Positions 56,274 to 64,000 of a stretch of 64,000 bases of DNA are shown piece after piece. The notes under the pieces were generated by a model. It ran no database searches and was not told the DNA's origin. It saw only the letters and a program-made list of their open reading frames with translations. Position 1 is the first letter of the stretch; each line of letters begins with the position of its first letter. The position numbers and the translations under genes are program-made. The DNA comes from Vampirovibrionales bacterium (GTDB lineage Bacteria; Cyanobacteriota; Vampirovibrionia; Vampirovibrionales; Vampirovibrionaceae): assembly GCA_029866025.1 (NCBI GenBank), contig JARXAD010000005.1, forward strand, positions 1 through 64,000, given 5' to 3'.

Positions 56274-57374
56274 ATGACGACTACTTTGATTGCCCCTCAA
56301 CGATTTTCTCCTAGCGCTAGCGATGAGTCGTTGCCCCTGTTGCTGAAGCCTTTTACGGGAGAGGTAATGAATCGCCCTCCCGTGTGGTTTATGCGCCAAG
56401 CAGGCCGTTACATGGAAGAATACCGAGCCATTCGTAGCAAGGTAAGTTTTTTAGAATTGTGCAAAAACCCAGAACTTTCCGCAGAAGTGTCCCTTCAGCC
56501 GTGGCAGGCCTTTCACACCGATGCTGTGATTATGTTTTGCGATATTCTCATTCCGCCGGAAGCCATGGGCATGGCACTGGACTTTACCGACCATGGCCCT
56601 GTGTTTGCCAACCCCTTGCGAAGTGCTGCCCAAGTGGATGCCTTGCGCGTGCCCGACCCTCAAGAATCCATGCCCTTTGTGATGGATCTCATTCGCCGGT
56701 TGCGCTGTGAATTAGCGGGCTCGCCAGAAACTGCCCTTATTGGTTTTGCGGGTGCCCCGTGGACCTTGGCTTGCTACATGATTGAAGGGGGCACGTCTAA
56801 AAACTTTCGCCACATTAAGGCGTGGATGTACGAAGACCCTGCGTCCTTGCATCGCTTGTTGGATAAATTGGCCGACACCGTGATTGTGTACCTCAATGCC
56901 CAAATTGCGGCTGGTGCTCAGATGGTGCAGTTGTTTGACACGTGGGGCGGCCTGCTGGATGAGCATGGCTACCGTACCTTTATTATGCCGTACCAAAAAA
57001 AGGTGCTGGATGGGTTAAACCGTACCCAAGCTCCTGCCGTGTTGTATATGAATAATGGAGCCCACGTGCTATCTGCCGTGTTAGAAACCACCCCCGACGG
57101 GCTGAGTGTGGACGATCGCACCTCACTCATTTCGCTTCGTAGTCTCGCTAATGATTCTGGCCAAACGGGACTTGTTCTCCAAGGGAATCTCGATCCCATT
57201 GCCATGCTCTCTCGCCCCGAGGTGCTGAAACCCTTGGTGCAGGCCAATTTAAAAACAGGTGGCAACACAAACTACATTTTTAACGTGGGCCACGGGCTGA
57301 TTCCCCAAACCCCACCGGATAACGTCAAGCGCGTGGTGGAGTGGATCCGTAGCGGTGAATTGACCACGGGTTAA
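56274..57374 (+). CDS. hemE: Uroporphyrinogen decarboxylase
   Basis: HemE converts uroporphyrinogen III to coproporphyrinogen III. The 366-residue protein shows RPPVWFMRQAGRYMEEYRAI with the two key arginines, the substrate-binding Asp in VIMFCDILIPPEAMG, GFAGAPWTLACYMIEGG, the DTWGG motif and FNVGHGLIPQTPPDNVK at the C-terminus. Length is as expected. Twenty-one bases around the stop codon recur 741 bases downstream, evidence of local duplication. It is not linked to the other hem genes. Confidence 0.97.
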   Translation: MTTTLIAPQRFSPSASDESLPLLLKPFTGEVMNRPPVWFMRQAGRYMEEYRAIRSKVSFLELCKNPELSAEVSLQPWQAFHTDAVIMFCDILIPPEAMGMALDFTDHGPVFANPLRSAAQVDALRVPDPQESMPFVMDLIRRLRCELAGSPETALIGFAGAPWTLACYMIEGGTSKNFRHIKAWMYEDPASLHRLLDKLADTVIVYLNAQIAAGAQMVQLFDTWGGLLDEHGYRTFIMPYQKKVLDGLNRTQAPAVLYMNNGAHVLSAVLETTPDGLSVDDRTSLISLRSLANDSGQTGLVLQGNLDPIAMLSRPEVLKPLVQANLKTGGNTNYIFNVGHGLIPQTPPDNVKRVVEWIRSGELTTG

Positions 57375-57384
57375 GGTTTGTAAC
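57364..57384 (+). repeat. 21-bp direct repeat, copy 1 (hemE stop)
   Basis: These bases, which include the hemE stop codon, recur exactly at 58105-58125, between the two FG-motif genes. The copy sits upstream of the second FG gene as this one sits upstream of the first, so gene and upstream segment appear duplicated together. Confidence 0.8.
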
Positions 57385-57467
57385 GGGCTTTTCAAGGGTT
57401 TAGGCAATAGCCTGCCTTTACGTCCTTTGTAGTGATGATGGTTTACTCATTCTAGGGAAGGCTCGTT

Positions 57468-58010
57468 ATGTTTAATCCGATTCGCTTTGGCGCTGCTCCC
57501 CCCCTTAACCCTTCCATTCAATTTGGCCTGCATTTAAAATCCAGCGGCGCAGATTCGATACAATTTGGGAACCAGTCGTTTGATACGATTGCTCAGAAAG
57601 CTGCTGAATGGTGGGTTAATAAAGTATACGGGCAATTAAATGATCCACCGGCAATCCTAACGGGCGATGCTCAGGTTGATACGATCGCTTCGCGTTTGCA
57701 AAAGCTTGATGACATTGCAAAAATTTTTAACCTTGTAAAAAACATACCCACAAGGTCTTCAGACAGAGAGGCCTTTCGAGAAGCTCTTGTTAAGCTTATT
57801 AAGCAAAAACAAGAAGAAGTGAAAATGACTTCGTCACCACTGCCCATCTTGTTGGAAACACAGTGGTCTCCAACAGGGCTCTTATTGGAAGCGTGGACTC
57901 AATCCGGCGCATCTGGCGATCCTCAGCTTTTATTCCCTATGCAACAAAAAATGAAAATTTACGACGACCGCATTGAAGTGAATGGGGAAGCCCTAGAGCT
58001 CTCACTATAA
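57468..58010 (+). CDS. FG-motif protein (three N-terminal copies), unknown function
   Basis: The 180-residue protein opens MFNPIRFG and carries [IV]-[RQ]-FG three times: IRFG (5-8), IQFG (17-20) and IQFG (31-34). The rest is helical and charged (QKLDDIAKIFNLVKNI, EAFREALVKLIKQKQEEVK), with a C-terminal segment of mixed strand character. No signal peptide or known domain is visible. AAGG lies before the ATG. It is a paralogue of the gene about 200 bases downstream: both start MFN, repeat the FG motif, and share an EALVKL helix. It is somewhat more AT-rich than hemE. Confidence 0.75.
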   Translation: MFNPIRFGAAPPLNPSIQFGLHLKSSGADSIQFGNQSFDTIAQKAAEWWVNKVYGQLNDPPAILTGDAQVDTIASRLQKLDDIAKIFNLVKNIPTRSSDREAFREALVKLIKQKQEEVKMTSSPLPILLETQWSPTGLLLEAWTQSGASGDPQLLFPMQQKMKIYDDRIEVNGEALELSL

Positions 58011-58058
58011 AGCCTAACCAATAATACCCAGCTTGCTGGGTGCGGGGTGACAACGGAG

Positions 58059-58109
58059 CCTGTTTGGCTTTACATAGGTGGATGATTGCTCCCATCAACA
58101 CCGCCCACG
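58059..58109 (+). repeat. Downstream repeat of the FG-gene module, copy 1
   Basis: About 50 bases here are similar to 58585-58636. The 19 bases CCCATCAACACCGCCCACG are identical in both (58091-58109 and 58618-58636) and CCTGTTTGG starts both. Each copy lies downstream of an FG-motif gene. Confidence 0.75.
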
Positions 58110-58125
58110 GGTTAAGGTTTGTAAC
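58105..58125 (+). repeat. 21-bp direct repeat, copy 2
   Basis: This is an exact second copy of the 21 bases around the hemE stop (57364-57384). It overlaps the end of the downstream repeat of the first FG gene, marking the junction of the tandem duplication. Confidence 0.8.
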
Positions 58126-58223
58126 AGGTACTGCGCTGGCTTGGGCAATCGGTTATGTTCATTCGCTTTGTACAGTGGTAGCATGTCAACGCACGTTTCT
58201 TACCTTAAAGCAAAGGCTCAGTC

Positions 58224-58535
58224 ATGTTTAACACCGTTCGCTTTGGCGCTTTCCCCTCTCCTAACGTAGCCCCGGCAAACACAGTTCGCTTTGGTGAAAA
58301 AAAAACGACAACAAAAGACCCACATAAAGTAGAAGCAGGATCTTCAATTCCCTCGGAACCTGCGCCCACCAGTTATGAAATATATGACACCACAATTACA
58401 GTAGTCCCCGGTGGTGGTTATTCAGTTCGATCGGGTGGTAACATGAACTATGTGAACGATCCAACTCACCCAAGACAAAAGAAACTTGAAGCTCTTGTGA
58501 AGCTTTTGGAAAGTAAAGGACCCCCCACCATTTAA
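58224..58535 (+). CDS. FG-motif protein (two N-terminal copies), unknown function
   Basis: The 103-residue protein opens MFNTVRFGAF and repeats VRFG at residues 5-8 and 21-24. A Lys/Thr/Pro-rich linker leads to a short strand region (YEIYDTTITVVPGGGYSV) and a C-terminal helix KLEALVKLLES. It is a shorter paralogue of the preceding gene, sharing the start, motif spacing and the EALVKL helix. The ribosome site is weak. No known domain is recognised. Confidence 0.72.
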   Translation: MFNTVRFGAFPSPNVAPANTVRFGEKKTTTKDPHKVEAGSSIPSEPAPTSYEIYDTTITVVPGGGYSVRSGGNMNYVNDPTHPRQKKLEALVKLLESKGPPTI

Positions 58536-58584
58536 ATAGGTTTCCTCCGCCCTCGGGAACCGGCGCCTAAGTCGGGAATGTGGC

Positions 58585-58636
58585 CCTGTTTGGATTTGCA
58601 TTACAGGCATGACTGCCCCCATCAACACCGCCCACG
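58585..58636 (+). repeat. Downstream repeat of the FG-gene module, copy 2
   Basis: This segment matches 58059-58109 with a few changes and a small insertion, including the shared 19-base core. It lies about 50 bases after the second FG-motif gene. Confidence 0.75.
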
Positions 58637-58654
58637 ATCGGTTCTCTTTGTCTA

Positions 58655-58698
58655 GAAAAAAGCCCACAGCATGGGGTTAACCAGTCTGCGGGCTTTTA
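58655..58698. terminator. Bidirectional intrinsic terminator
   Basis: GCCC-A-CAG pairs with CTG-C-GGGC, flanked by an A run on the left and a T run on the right. It lies between the convergent FG-motif gene and EF-hand gene and can act on both strands. Confidence 0.7.
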
Positions 58699-58720
58699 TA
58701 AAGATGTATAACCCTTTAAA

Positions 58721-59173
58721 TTAAGGCTTGTTGTAATCGGATTGGCTCATGGAAAAAGGATCGCCATCGGCTTTGGCGCGGGTTTGAATTCCCAAATCAG
58801 TAATACCCACACTAGGGGCTTCGCCTTTTTTGGCAAACCAGTTAAAACGCTGGCTAAAGGTATTTAAAATTTGGCTCACCAGTGGTTTTAAATAGGCTGG
58901 CAGGCTTGATTTAATAGCGGCAACGTTTTCTTTGGCGGCTTGTAATTCGGTTGGGGTTAGTTTGCCATCCTTATTTTGATCAGCTTTTTGACGAACAGCA
59001 ATCAGGTTGTCGGTATAACCTGTGTAAAGTGCGTTTTCATTGGCATTACCAACAGTGCCAGTAATAACGGTATTACCAGCAGTGCCAGTAATGACTGGAT
59101 TAATGTTAGTGCCAGTAATAACGGTATTAGACCAGGCTTGTCCTTTAACAGGAACTGTTCCACCAATAGACAT
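58721..59173 (-). CDS. EF-hand protein with N-terminal tandem repeats
   Basis: The 150-residue protein starts with a Thr/Asn/Gly-rich segment in which a nine-residue unit built on VITGT occurs three times. A canonical EF-hand loop follows, DQNKDGKLTPTE, with Asp/Asn/Asp at 1, 3 and 5, Gly at 6 and Glu at 12, at about residues 65-76. The rest is helical (LKPLVSQILNTFSQRFNWF) with a polar tail. There is no FG motif and no signal peptide. It shares the single-EF-hand, small-size plan of the gene near 5.4-5.9 kb. Calcium binding is inferred from the loop. Confidence 0.75.
   Translation of the reverse strand: MSIGGTVPVKGQAWSNTVITGTNINPVITGTAGNTVITGTVGNANENALYTGYTDNLIAVRQKADQNKDGKLTPTELQAAKENVAAIKSSLPAYLKPLVSQILNTFSQRFNWFAKKGEAPSVGITDLGIQTRAKADGDPFSMSQSDYNKP
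59054..59134. repeat. 27-bp tandem repeat, three units
   Basis: Three copies of a 27-base unit start at 59054, 59081 and 59108; the first and third share their first 22 bases and the second is more diverged. They encode the VITGT peptide repeats of the EF-hand protein in frame, so copy number could vary without breaking the gene. Confidence 0.85.
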
Positions 59174-59458
59174 AATCGATTCTCCTTCTTCTCTAATGTG
59201 ATGATCTAAGGGATAGGTTTCAGAGATTAAAAACCTCTTGAATATATAAAAACAAGTAATTCAATTAAATTGCATTAAAAAAAGGGTTTTAATATATAAT
59301 TTACTATTAAAATATATATTTTTAGTTAAAAAGTGCGTATTAGCGCTTGCCCGTGTGCCAGTTCGGAATGGTTTGGGCAAAACACCGTGTGCTGTACAAT
59401 ATTAACCAACGGCCTAGCCTTGGGGGTGCTGTAATACGTGTGCTTGAAAGGTTTTATT

Positions 59459-60913
59459 GTGACGAATGATTTGCTTCAACTAGAAAACCTTTCCGAAGCG
59501 CTGTTACAGCGCTACAACACCAGCGGGCCCCGCTACACCAGCTACCCCACCGCCCCCATGTGGACGGACACCTTCGGTCCCAAGCAATTTGAAGCCGCCT
59601 TGTCCCTGCCCAGCACGGCCCCCCTATCCCTGTATACCCACCTGCCCTTTTGCGAGCACCGGTGCCTGTTTTGCGCCTGCAACGTCACCATCACCAGCCA
59701 AAAAGAACAAGCCGAAAAATATTTGGGCTATCTCTTTGATGACATCGATCGCTTTGCCGACCTCATGGACGTGGCCCACACCAATCGAGTGGTAAAACAG
59801 TATCACTGGGGGGGCGGCACCCCCACCTTTTTAACCTGCGACCAAATGGAGCGACTGTTTCGCCATCACCAAAGCCGTTTTACCTTTGCCCCCAATGCCG
59901 AAATTGCCATTGAAGTAGACCCCCGCGTCACTACCGATGAGCAACTGGTATGCCTGCGCAACTTGGGCTTCAATCGCGTCAGCTTGGGCGTGCAAGACAT
60001 CCAACCCGAAACCCAAGTGGCCATTGAGCGCATTCAGCCCCTAGAGCAAACCGAAGCCATGGTGAACCGGTGCCGAGAACTGGGTTTTGGCGGCATTAAT
60101 TTCGATCTCATCTACGGCTTGCCCCACCAAACCATGGCCAGCTTTGATGCCACCTTGACGGAAATGATTCGCCTCTCGCCAGATCGCATTGCCCTGTACA
60201 ATTTTGCCTATGTACCCTGGATGGCTCCCCACCAACAAAAAATTGACGAAGCCACGCTGCCGGTAGGGTCTGAAAAGTTCACGATTTTTAAGAACGCCAT
60301 ACGCCGATTACTGGAAGCCGGGTATTTGTATATTGGTATGGATCATTTTGCCAAGCCCACCGACGAATTGGCCATAGCATGGCAGCAAGGGACCCTGCAC
60401 CGTAACTTTATGGGTTACACCACCCATGCAGGGTGTGAGTTGCTGGGCTTTGGCGTGAGCGCGATTAGCACTTTAACCGGCCATTATGCTCAAAACCATC
60501 GTAAATTGGTGGATTACTACGCCAGTGTCGAGTCTGGGGAGCTACCAGTTCATCGCGGTTTGGCCCTCAGTGAGGATGACATCACTCGCCGTGGGATTAT
60601 CCATCAGCTGCTGTGCGATAGCCGATTAAAAAGTGGTGAATTAAGACAACAAGGTGGCTATGATGAGGCTCTTGATTCACTTGGACCACTTGTAGCTGAC
60701 GGGCTGTTGCTAAAAGAAGGTGAGGGGGTTGTAGAAACCCTAACCCTCACAATTTTAGGACGAATCCTCAGCCGAAACACGGCCATGCCCTTTGATACGT
60801 ATTTGGATTCTCCTATTGCCACGACTGTAGAGCATTTGCCGAAACATGAACAACGGTTGCGTCCTGTGGGTGCTGATGGAAAGCCCGTGGCGGTTTACTC
60901 CAAAACTCTTTGA
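59459..60913 (+). CDS. hemN: Oxygen-independent coproporphyrinogen III oxidase
   Basis: HemN is a radical SAM enzyme that makes protoporphyrinogen IX without oxygen. The 484 residues contain YNTSGPRYTSYPTAP, the cluster motif C65-EHR-C69-LF-C72-A-C74 typical of true HemN, GGGTPTFL, and QDIQPETQVAIERIQ. The C-terminal HemN domain is present. The GTG at residues VTNDLL has AAAGG seven bases before it; an in-frame GTG seven codons upstream is less likely. The gene stands alone with AT-rich flanks. Confidence 0.95.
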   Translation: MTNDLLQLENLSEALLQRYNTSGPRYTSYPTAPMWTDTFGPKQFEAALSLPSTAPLSLYTHLPFCEHRCLFCACNVTITSQKEQAEKYLGYLFDDIDRFADLMDVAHTNRVVKQYHWGGGTPTFLTCDQMERLFRHHQSRFTFAPNAEIAIEVDPRVTTDEQLVCLRNLGFNRVSLGVQDIQPETQVAIERIQPLEQTEAMVNRCRELGFGGINFDLIYGLPHQTMASFDATLTEMIRLSPDRIALYNFAYVPWMAPHQQKIDEATLPVGSEKFTIFKNAIRRLLEAGYLYIGMDHFAKPTDELAIAWQQGTLHRNFMGYTTHAGCELLGFGVSAISTLTGHYAQNHRKLVDYYASVESGELPVHRGLALSEDDITRRGIIHQLLCDSRLKSGELRQQGGYDEALDSLGPLVADGLLLKEGEGVVETLTLTILGRILSRNTAMPFDTYLDSPIATTVEHLPKHEQRLRPVGADGKPVAVYSKTL

Positions 60914-61268
60914 GTTTTAAAAAGTAAATTATTAAAGGCAGCAAAGAAATAATTTTAATTAATGGGTGTTTTTGATGGTTTTTTTGTAAAAAGAAGACGG
61001 TTTTTAGGTTTTTTTAAAAAATAGGTGAGTTTACAATTTTTTAAGGCCAATTATTGTCTGTGAGAGCAAGGGTTTTTTTGTTTTTAGCTTTTTGGCTATG
61101 GCAAAAGGGGGTTGCGTTCTTTTCTAGATGCGGTTACGGTAGGTATCGAATCGCCACCGACTGGATTAGACCCCATAAATCGACTGTAGGCCATTCTCCC
61201 CACTTTTAAGCGCAGGTTACCCACCCGCTTAGAGGATGCCCTGCCAGCCTGAACGAAAGGAGACTCCG
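60914..61268. other. AT-rich intergenic region with T-tracts, then rlpA leader
   Basis: The first 180 bases are very AT-rich, with T- or A-tracts of five to seven bases near 60971, 60982, 60990, 61003, 61012 and 61040, partly in helical phase, as in curved DNA. The following 170 bases are GC-balanced and form the rlpA leader. There TAAGCG (61207-61212) can pair with CGCTTA (61226-61231), while CAGG (61213-61216) can pair with CCTG (61240-61243). I see no gene; a 62-codon minus-strand frame is unconvincing. Confidence 0.5.
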
Positions 61269-62759
61269 ATGGCAACCCTTTCACCCATTTTTTCTCTCAC
61301 AAGCAATACCTTAAGCAAACCTTCCAATCGTTTTAGCCAGCCTGCGTCTAAAACCCCTGGCTTGGGCTATGGGGCTGTTGCCTTTAGCGCTTTGATTTGT
61401 CTCAGTGTGCTGTTGGGGACCTTTTCCGCTTTTGCCGAAGAGCCGGTCCAGACCCTGCCTGACATGCCCTCTATCAACAGTGTTCAGCCTGCCGCTGAAT
61501 CCATGGTGGCAATGCCTGCCGTTGCTGTAGCTGCTCCGTTAGCGCGTCAGCACTGGGTGGTGGCTATTCCGGGGGGTGTGCCTGCCTCTCAACCGCTGGA
61601 TACGCCGCAGCGCTGGGTGTTGCGCGTTGTCCCCAATGCCGCAGACGGCTCGGATGCCAGCGTGATATTAGGAACCCAAGAACTGCTTCGTTATCGGTCA
61701 TCTATGAATGGCCAAACCGCTTATGAGCGTTCCCTAGCATCGGTTGCCAGTCTTAAAACAATTATTGAGAAAGCCTCGACTCCTCAACAGCTGCGCAACA
61801 GTCTGAAAGTATCGGTGTTAGGTGGCCAACCCGTGTTAATGCTGGGTGCTGAGGTGATGGCTACGGCAGATAGTGCCACCGCTCAACAAGCTCAAATGCC
61901 ACCCGCTCAGCTGGCTAGCGTTTGGCATGGCTACTTTCACAAAGCTTTTACCCCCACTTGGGAACTGTATACACCCCTGCCAAAAACACCGGTAAAACCT
62001 GCGGCTCCGGCCAAACCTTCGGTGGCAATGCCTGCCAAAACGGTTGCTCCAATAAAATCGGTTGCAAAGCCGGCTGGCAAACCAGCCATTAAAACGTCAT
62101 TAGCTTCTTCGCAAGCCAAGGCTGTCGTCACAAAAACGATTGCCCCAGCGAAACCTTTTATGCCAGAGGCCATTACGGCACCGGAAAAAACCCCTGCCGT
62201 TTCGGTATCAACGACACGGCAAGCTATTTTGGCCCAAATCATGGCTCAACAGGCAGCAGTGGAGGCGGATTCCAATTCGGTGGCCTCCTCAGATACCACC
62301 AGTACGGTGATTGTTTTGCCTGCCAAAGCCTTTGTTAAAAAAGATTTTCAAACGGCGCCGCGTTTAGGGGAGCCAACGGCCAACCTGTTTAAAGCCTTGG
62401 AAACGCCTTCTGTGGTTCAAACAGGCATGGCTTCTTGGTATGGCGATCAATTCCATGGCCGCCGAACCAGCAGCGGCCAGCGCTTTGACATGCATGGTTA
62501 CACCGCTGCCCACCGTACCTTGCCTTTTGGTACCAAACTGCGTGTAACAAACTTAGCCAACGGGCGCTCGGTGATGGTAACGGTGAATGACCGCGGCCCC
62601 TTTGGCCATGGCCGTATTATTGATCTCTCTAAGGCAGCTGCGCGTGATATTGGGTTGATGTCCATGGGCGTGGCGAGGGTATCTTTGGCAAAAATGCCTA
62701 AGTTCAGCCCCAAGCTGTCCCCTAAGTTGCTACCTAAAAAACTGGCCATGCTCCCCTAG
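61269..62759 (+). CDS. rlpA: RlpA-like septal/wall protein (DPBB domain)
   Basis: RlpA proteins bind or cleave peptidoglycan stripped of peptides, often at the septum. The 496-residue protein has an N-terminal signal or anchor (about 35-57, VAFSALICLSVLLGTFSAFA), a long Ala/Pro/Lys/Val-rich linker, and a C-terminal double-psi beta-barrel: GMASWYGDQFHGRRTSSGQRF, then TLPFGTKLRVTNL and VTVNDRGPFGHGRIIDLS. The Asp of VNDRGPF, used by catalytic members, is present. No lipobox or SPOR domain is seen. AAAGGAGA gives a strong ribosome site. A leader with possible alternative pairings lies upstream. Confidence 0.92.
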   Translation: MATLSPIFSLTSNTLSKPSNRFSQPASKTPGLGYGAVAFSALICLSVLLGTFSAFAEEPVQTLPDMPSINSVQPAAESMVAMPAVAVAAPLARQHWVVAIPGGVPASQPLDTPQRWVLRVVPNAADGSDASVILGTQELLRYRSSMNGQTAYERSLASVASLKTIIEKASTPQQLRNSLKVSVLGGQPVLMLGAEVMATADSATAQQAQMPPAQLASVWHGYFHKAFTPTWELYTPLPKTPVKPAAPAKPSVAMPAKTVAPIKSVAKPAGKPAIKTSLASSQAKAVVTKTIAPAKPFMPEAITAPEKTPAVSVSTTRQAILAQIMAQQAAVEADSNSVASSDTTSTVIVLPAKAFVKKDFQTAPRLGEPTANLFKALETPSVVQTGMASWYGDQFHGRRTSSGQRFDMHGYTAAHRTLPFGTKLRVTNLANGRSVMVTVNDRGPFGHGRIIDLSKAAARDIGLMSMGVARVSLAKMPKFSPKLSPKLLPKKLAMLP

Positions 62760-62777
62760 CACCCCAAGGGTGTATTT
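62760..62777 (+). terminator. Weak intrinsic terminator after rlpA
   Basis: CACCC and GGGTG form a 5-bp stem with a CAA loop directly after the stop, followed by a short T/A-rich stretch. Confidence 0.45.
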
Positions 62778-62926
62778 ATCAAGGGTAGTGACTACGTAAT
62801 ATCCCATTATTGGGGTCATTGCCCCTCGTATCGGCCTTGAGTTCTTTCAAATGGCCTGCTTTGCCTTGGTGGCCCGGCAGGTGCTACAGTAGTGAGAGAG
62901 TATTTTGAGTTAAAAGGCCATTGATT

Positions 62927-64000
62927 GTGACGGTTCGAGTACGTATTGCCCCCAGCCCTACTGGTAATTTACACGTGGGTACTGCCCGCGCCGCCCTGTT
63001 TAACTGGTTGTTTGCCCGTCAGCACGAGGGTGGACGCTTTATTTTGCGTGTGGAAGACACGGACCGGGAGCGGTCGTTGCCGAGGTTTGAGCAAAACATA
63101 TACGATGGCCTCCACGCCTTGGGTCTGCAATGGGATGAAGGCCCCGATGTGGGGGGGGAGTATGGGCCGTATCGCCAAAGTGAGCGGTCGCACCTGTATA
63201 CCCAGTGGGCCGAAGCCCTTTTGGCGACTGGTAAAGCCTACTACAGCTATGAAACCGATGACGAGCTGGAAGCCATGCGGGAAAAGGCCAAATTAGCAGG
63301 CCAACCCTTTGCGTATCGTAAACCGTCTCCCCAAATTTTGGCCGCCCAAGCAGCAGAGCCCAACCGCCCCAAGAGCTTACGCTTTGAAATTCCACAGCCT
63401 TACGGCCCGGTAGTCTTAGACGATGCCGTACGTGGCGCGATTAGCTTTGACTCCGCTTTGCTGGGCGATTTTGTGATTTTAAAGTCGGATGGTGGGCCCA
63501 CCTACAACTTTGCCAACGTGGTGGATGACAGCCTGATGGCCATTACCCACGTGATTCGTGGCGAAGACCACGTAAGTAATACGCCACGCCAAATATTGTT
63601 GTACCAAGCCTTTGCTCAACTGGGTTCGGTGGATGGTACGCCGTGCTTGGTGACCCCTCCGGTGTTTGCCCACGCCAGCATGATTTTAGCCCCCGACCGA
63701 ACCAAGCTGTCTAAGCGGTTTGGCGCCACGGCTGTGGCCGATTACATCGCCATGGGCTACTTGCCCGAAGCCTTCTGTAATTTTCTCTCCCTGTTGGGCT
63801 GGTCGCCCCCAGAAGGTCAAGAAATTGGTTCGCTGCAAGAGTATGCCAAGCTGTTTAGCTTTGAGCGCATGGCTCAAAGTCCCGCTATTTTTGAAACCGA
63901 CAAGCTGAATTTTCTCAACAAGCACTATCTTAAGCAGTTGTCTCCACAAGAGTTTGCCGACGTAGCAGAACCTTTTGTGAAAGACTTGCCTTGGACGGAG
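62927..64000 (+). CDS. gltX: Glutamyl-tRNA synthetase, 5' part (runs off window)
   Basis: GltX charges tRNA-Glu and also supplies the substrate for haem precursor synthesis by the C5 route. The visible 358 codons show the HIGH-type motif in APSPTGNLHVGTARAALFNW, ILRVEDTDRERS, the tRNA-binding VIRGEDHVSNTPRQ and the KMSKS-type motif KLSKR in DRTKLSKRFGA. The window ends within the anticodon-binding region. Translation starts at GTG with AAAAGG about nine bases upstream; a TTG two codons earlier is an alternative. The class I active site is intact. Confidence 0.96.
   Translation, partial: MTVRVRIAPSPTGNLHVGTARAALFNWLFARQHEGGRFILRVEDTDRERSLPRFEQNIYDGLHALGLQWDEGPDVGGEYGPYRQSERSHLYTQWAEALLATGKAYYSYETDDELEAMREKAKLAGQPFAYRKPSPQILAAQAAEPNRPKSLRFEIPQPYGPVVLDDAVRGAISFDSALLGDFVILKSDGGPTYNFANVVDDSLMAITHVIRGEDHVSNTPRQILLYQAFAQLGSVDGTPCLVTPPVFAHASMILAPDRTKLSKRFGATAVADYIAMGYLPEAFCNFLSLLGWSPPEGQEIGSLQEYAKLFSFERMAQSPAIFETDKLNFLNKHYLKQLSPQEFADVAEPFVKDLPWTE

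Noticed and set aside
58040-58269. Two overlapping short frames between the FG-motif genes
   Set aside because: They cover the repeated non-coding segment and lack start signals.
61096-61268. c-di-AMP (ydaO) riboswitch before rlpA
   Set aside because: I compared the leader with the recalled conserved boxes of that class and they do not match in order.

Overview
The window reads as a chromosome segment of a Gram-negative, non-photosynthetic relative of the cyanobacteria (Melainabacteria, perhaps Vampirovibrio-like). This rests on a strikingly cyanobacterial SSB (VGRVGQDPELKYFESG), a tRNA-fMet without an encoded CCA, an LPS-type heptose nucleotidyltransferase, an RlpA lipoprotein-like wall protein, and several small proteins with a shared N-terminal FG motif. 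No photosystem, phage or transposase genes are visible. The lineage is an inference from sequence character, not a database result.

Layout. 0.1-10.7 kb: tRNA-dihydrouridine synthase, two small unknowns, ssb, a four-carbon sugar-acid kinase/pdxA pair, an EF-hand protein, glyS and a class A penicillin-binding protein. 11-23.4 kb: a two-motor UvrD-like helicase overlapping an iron-sulphur PD-(D/E)XK nuclease, a large unknown membrane protein, a Xer recombinase, a parvulin lipoprotein, rfaE2, rqcH (NFACT) and the initiator tRNA. 23.4-34 kb: uppP, a NifS-like desulfurase, thiL, ispD, and the smc-scpA-scpB condensin set. 34-44 kb: an active/inactive M16 peptidase pair, an enoyl-CoA hydratase, a PrxQ-type peroxiredoxin and hemH-hemY. 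44-51.4 kb: a ferritin-like protein, an FG-motif protein, a remnant of a second malate dehydrogenase, an unknown gene lying between the two mdh 3' ends, mdh itself, and an etfB-etfA-ETF-QO cluster. 51.6-59.2 kb: a four-gene cluster (LapA-like protein, P-loop ATPase, sodium/solute symporter, small membrane protein), a membrane protein under a TPP riboswitch, hemE, and a tandem-duplicated pair of FG-motif genes. 59.4-64 kb: hemN, rlpA and the 5' part of gltX, which runs off the window.

How the genes fit together. Haem synthesis is scattered: gltX supplies glutamyl-tRNA for the C5 route, with hemE, hemN, hemY and hemH in four places. Cell-envelope functions recur (PBP1A, uppP, RlpA, rfaE2, parvulin lipoprotein). 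ETF, ETF-QO and an enoyl-CoA hydratase suggest electron entry into the quinone pool from acyl or amino-acid oxidation. Thiamine appears twice, as thiL and as the riboswitch-controlled unknown membrane protein.

The most interesting items are the N-terminal [ILVM]-[RQKS]-[FY]-G motif shared by six otherwise unrelated small proteins, the rearranged helicase-nuclease, the gene flanked by two malate dehydrogenase 3' ends, and the TPP riboswitch upstream of a membrane protein I cannot name.
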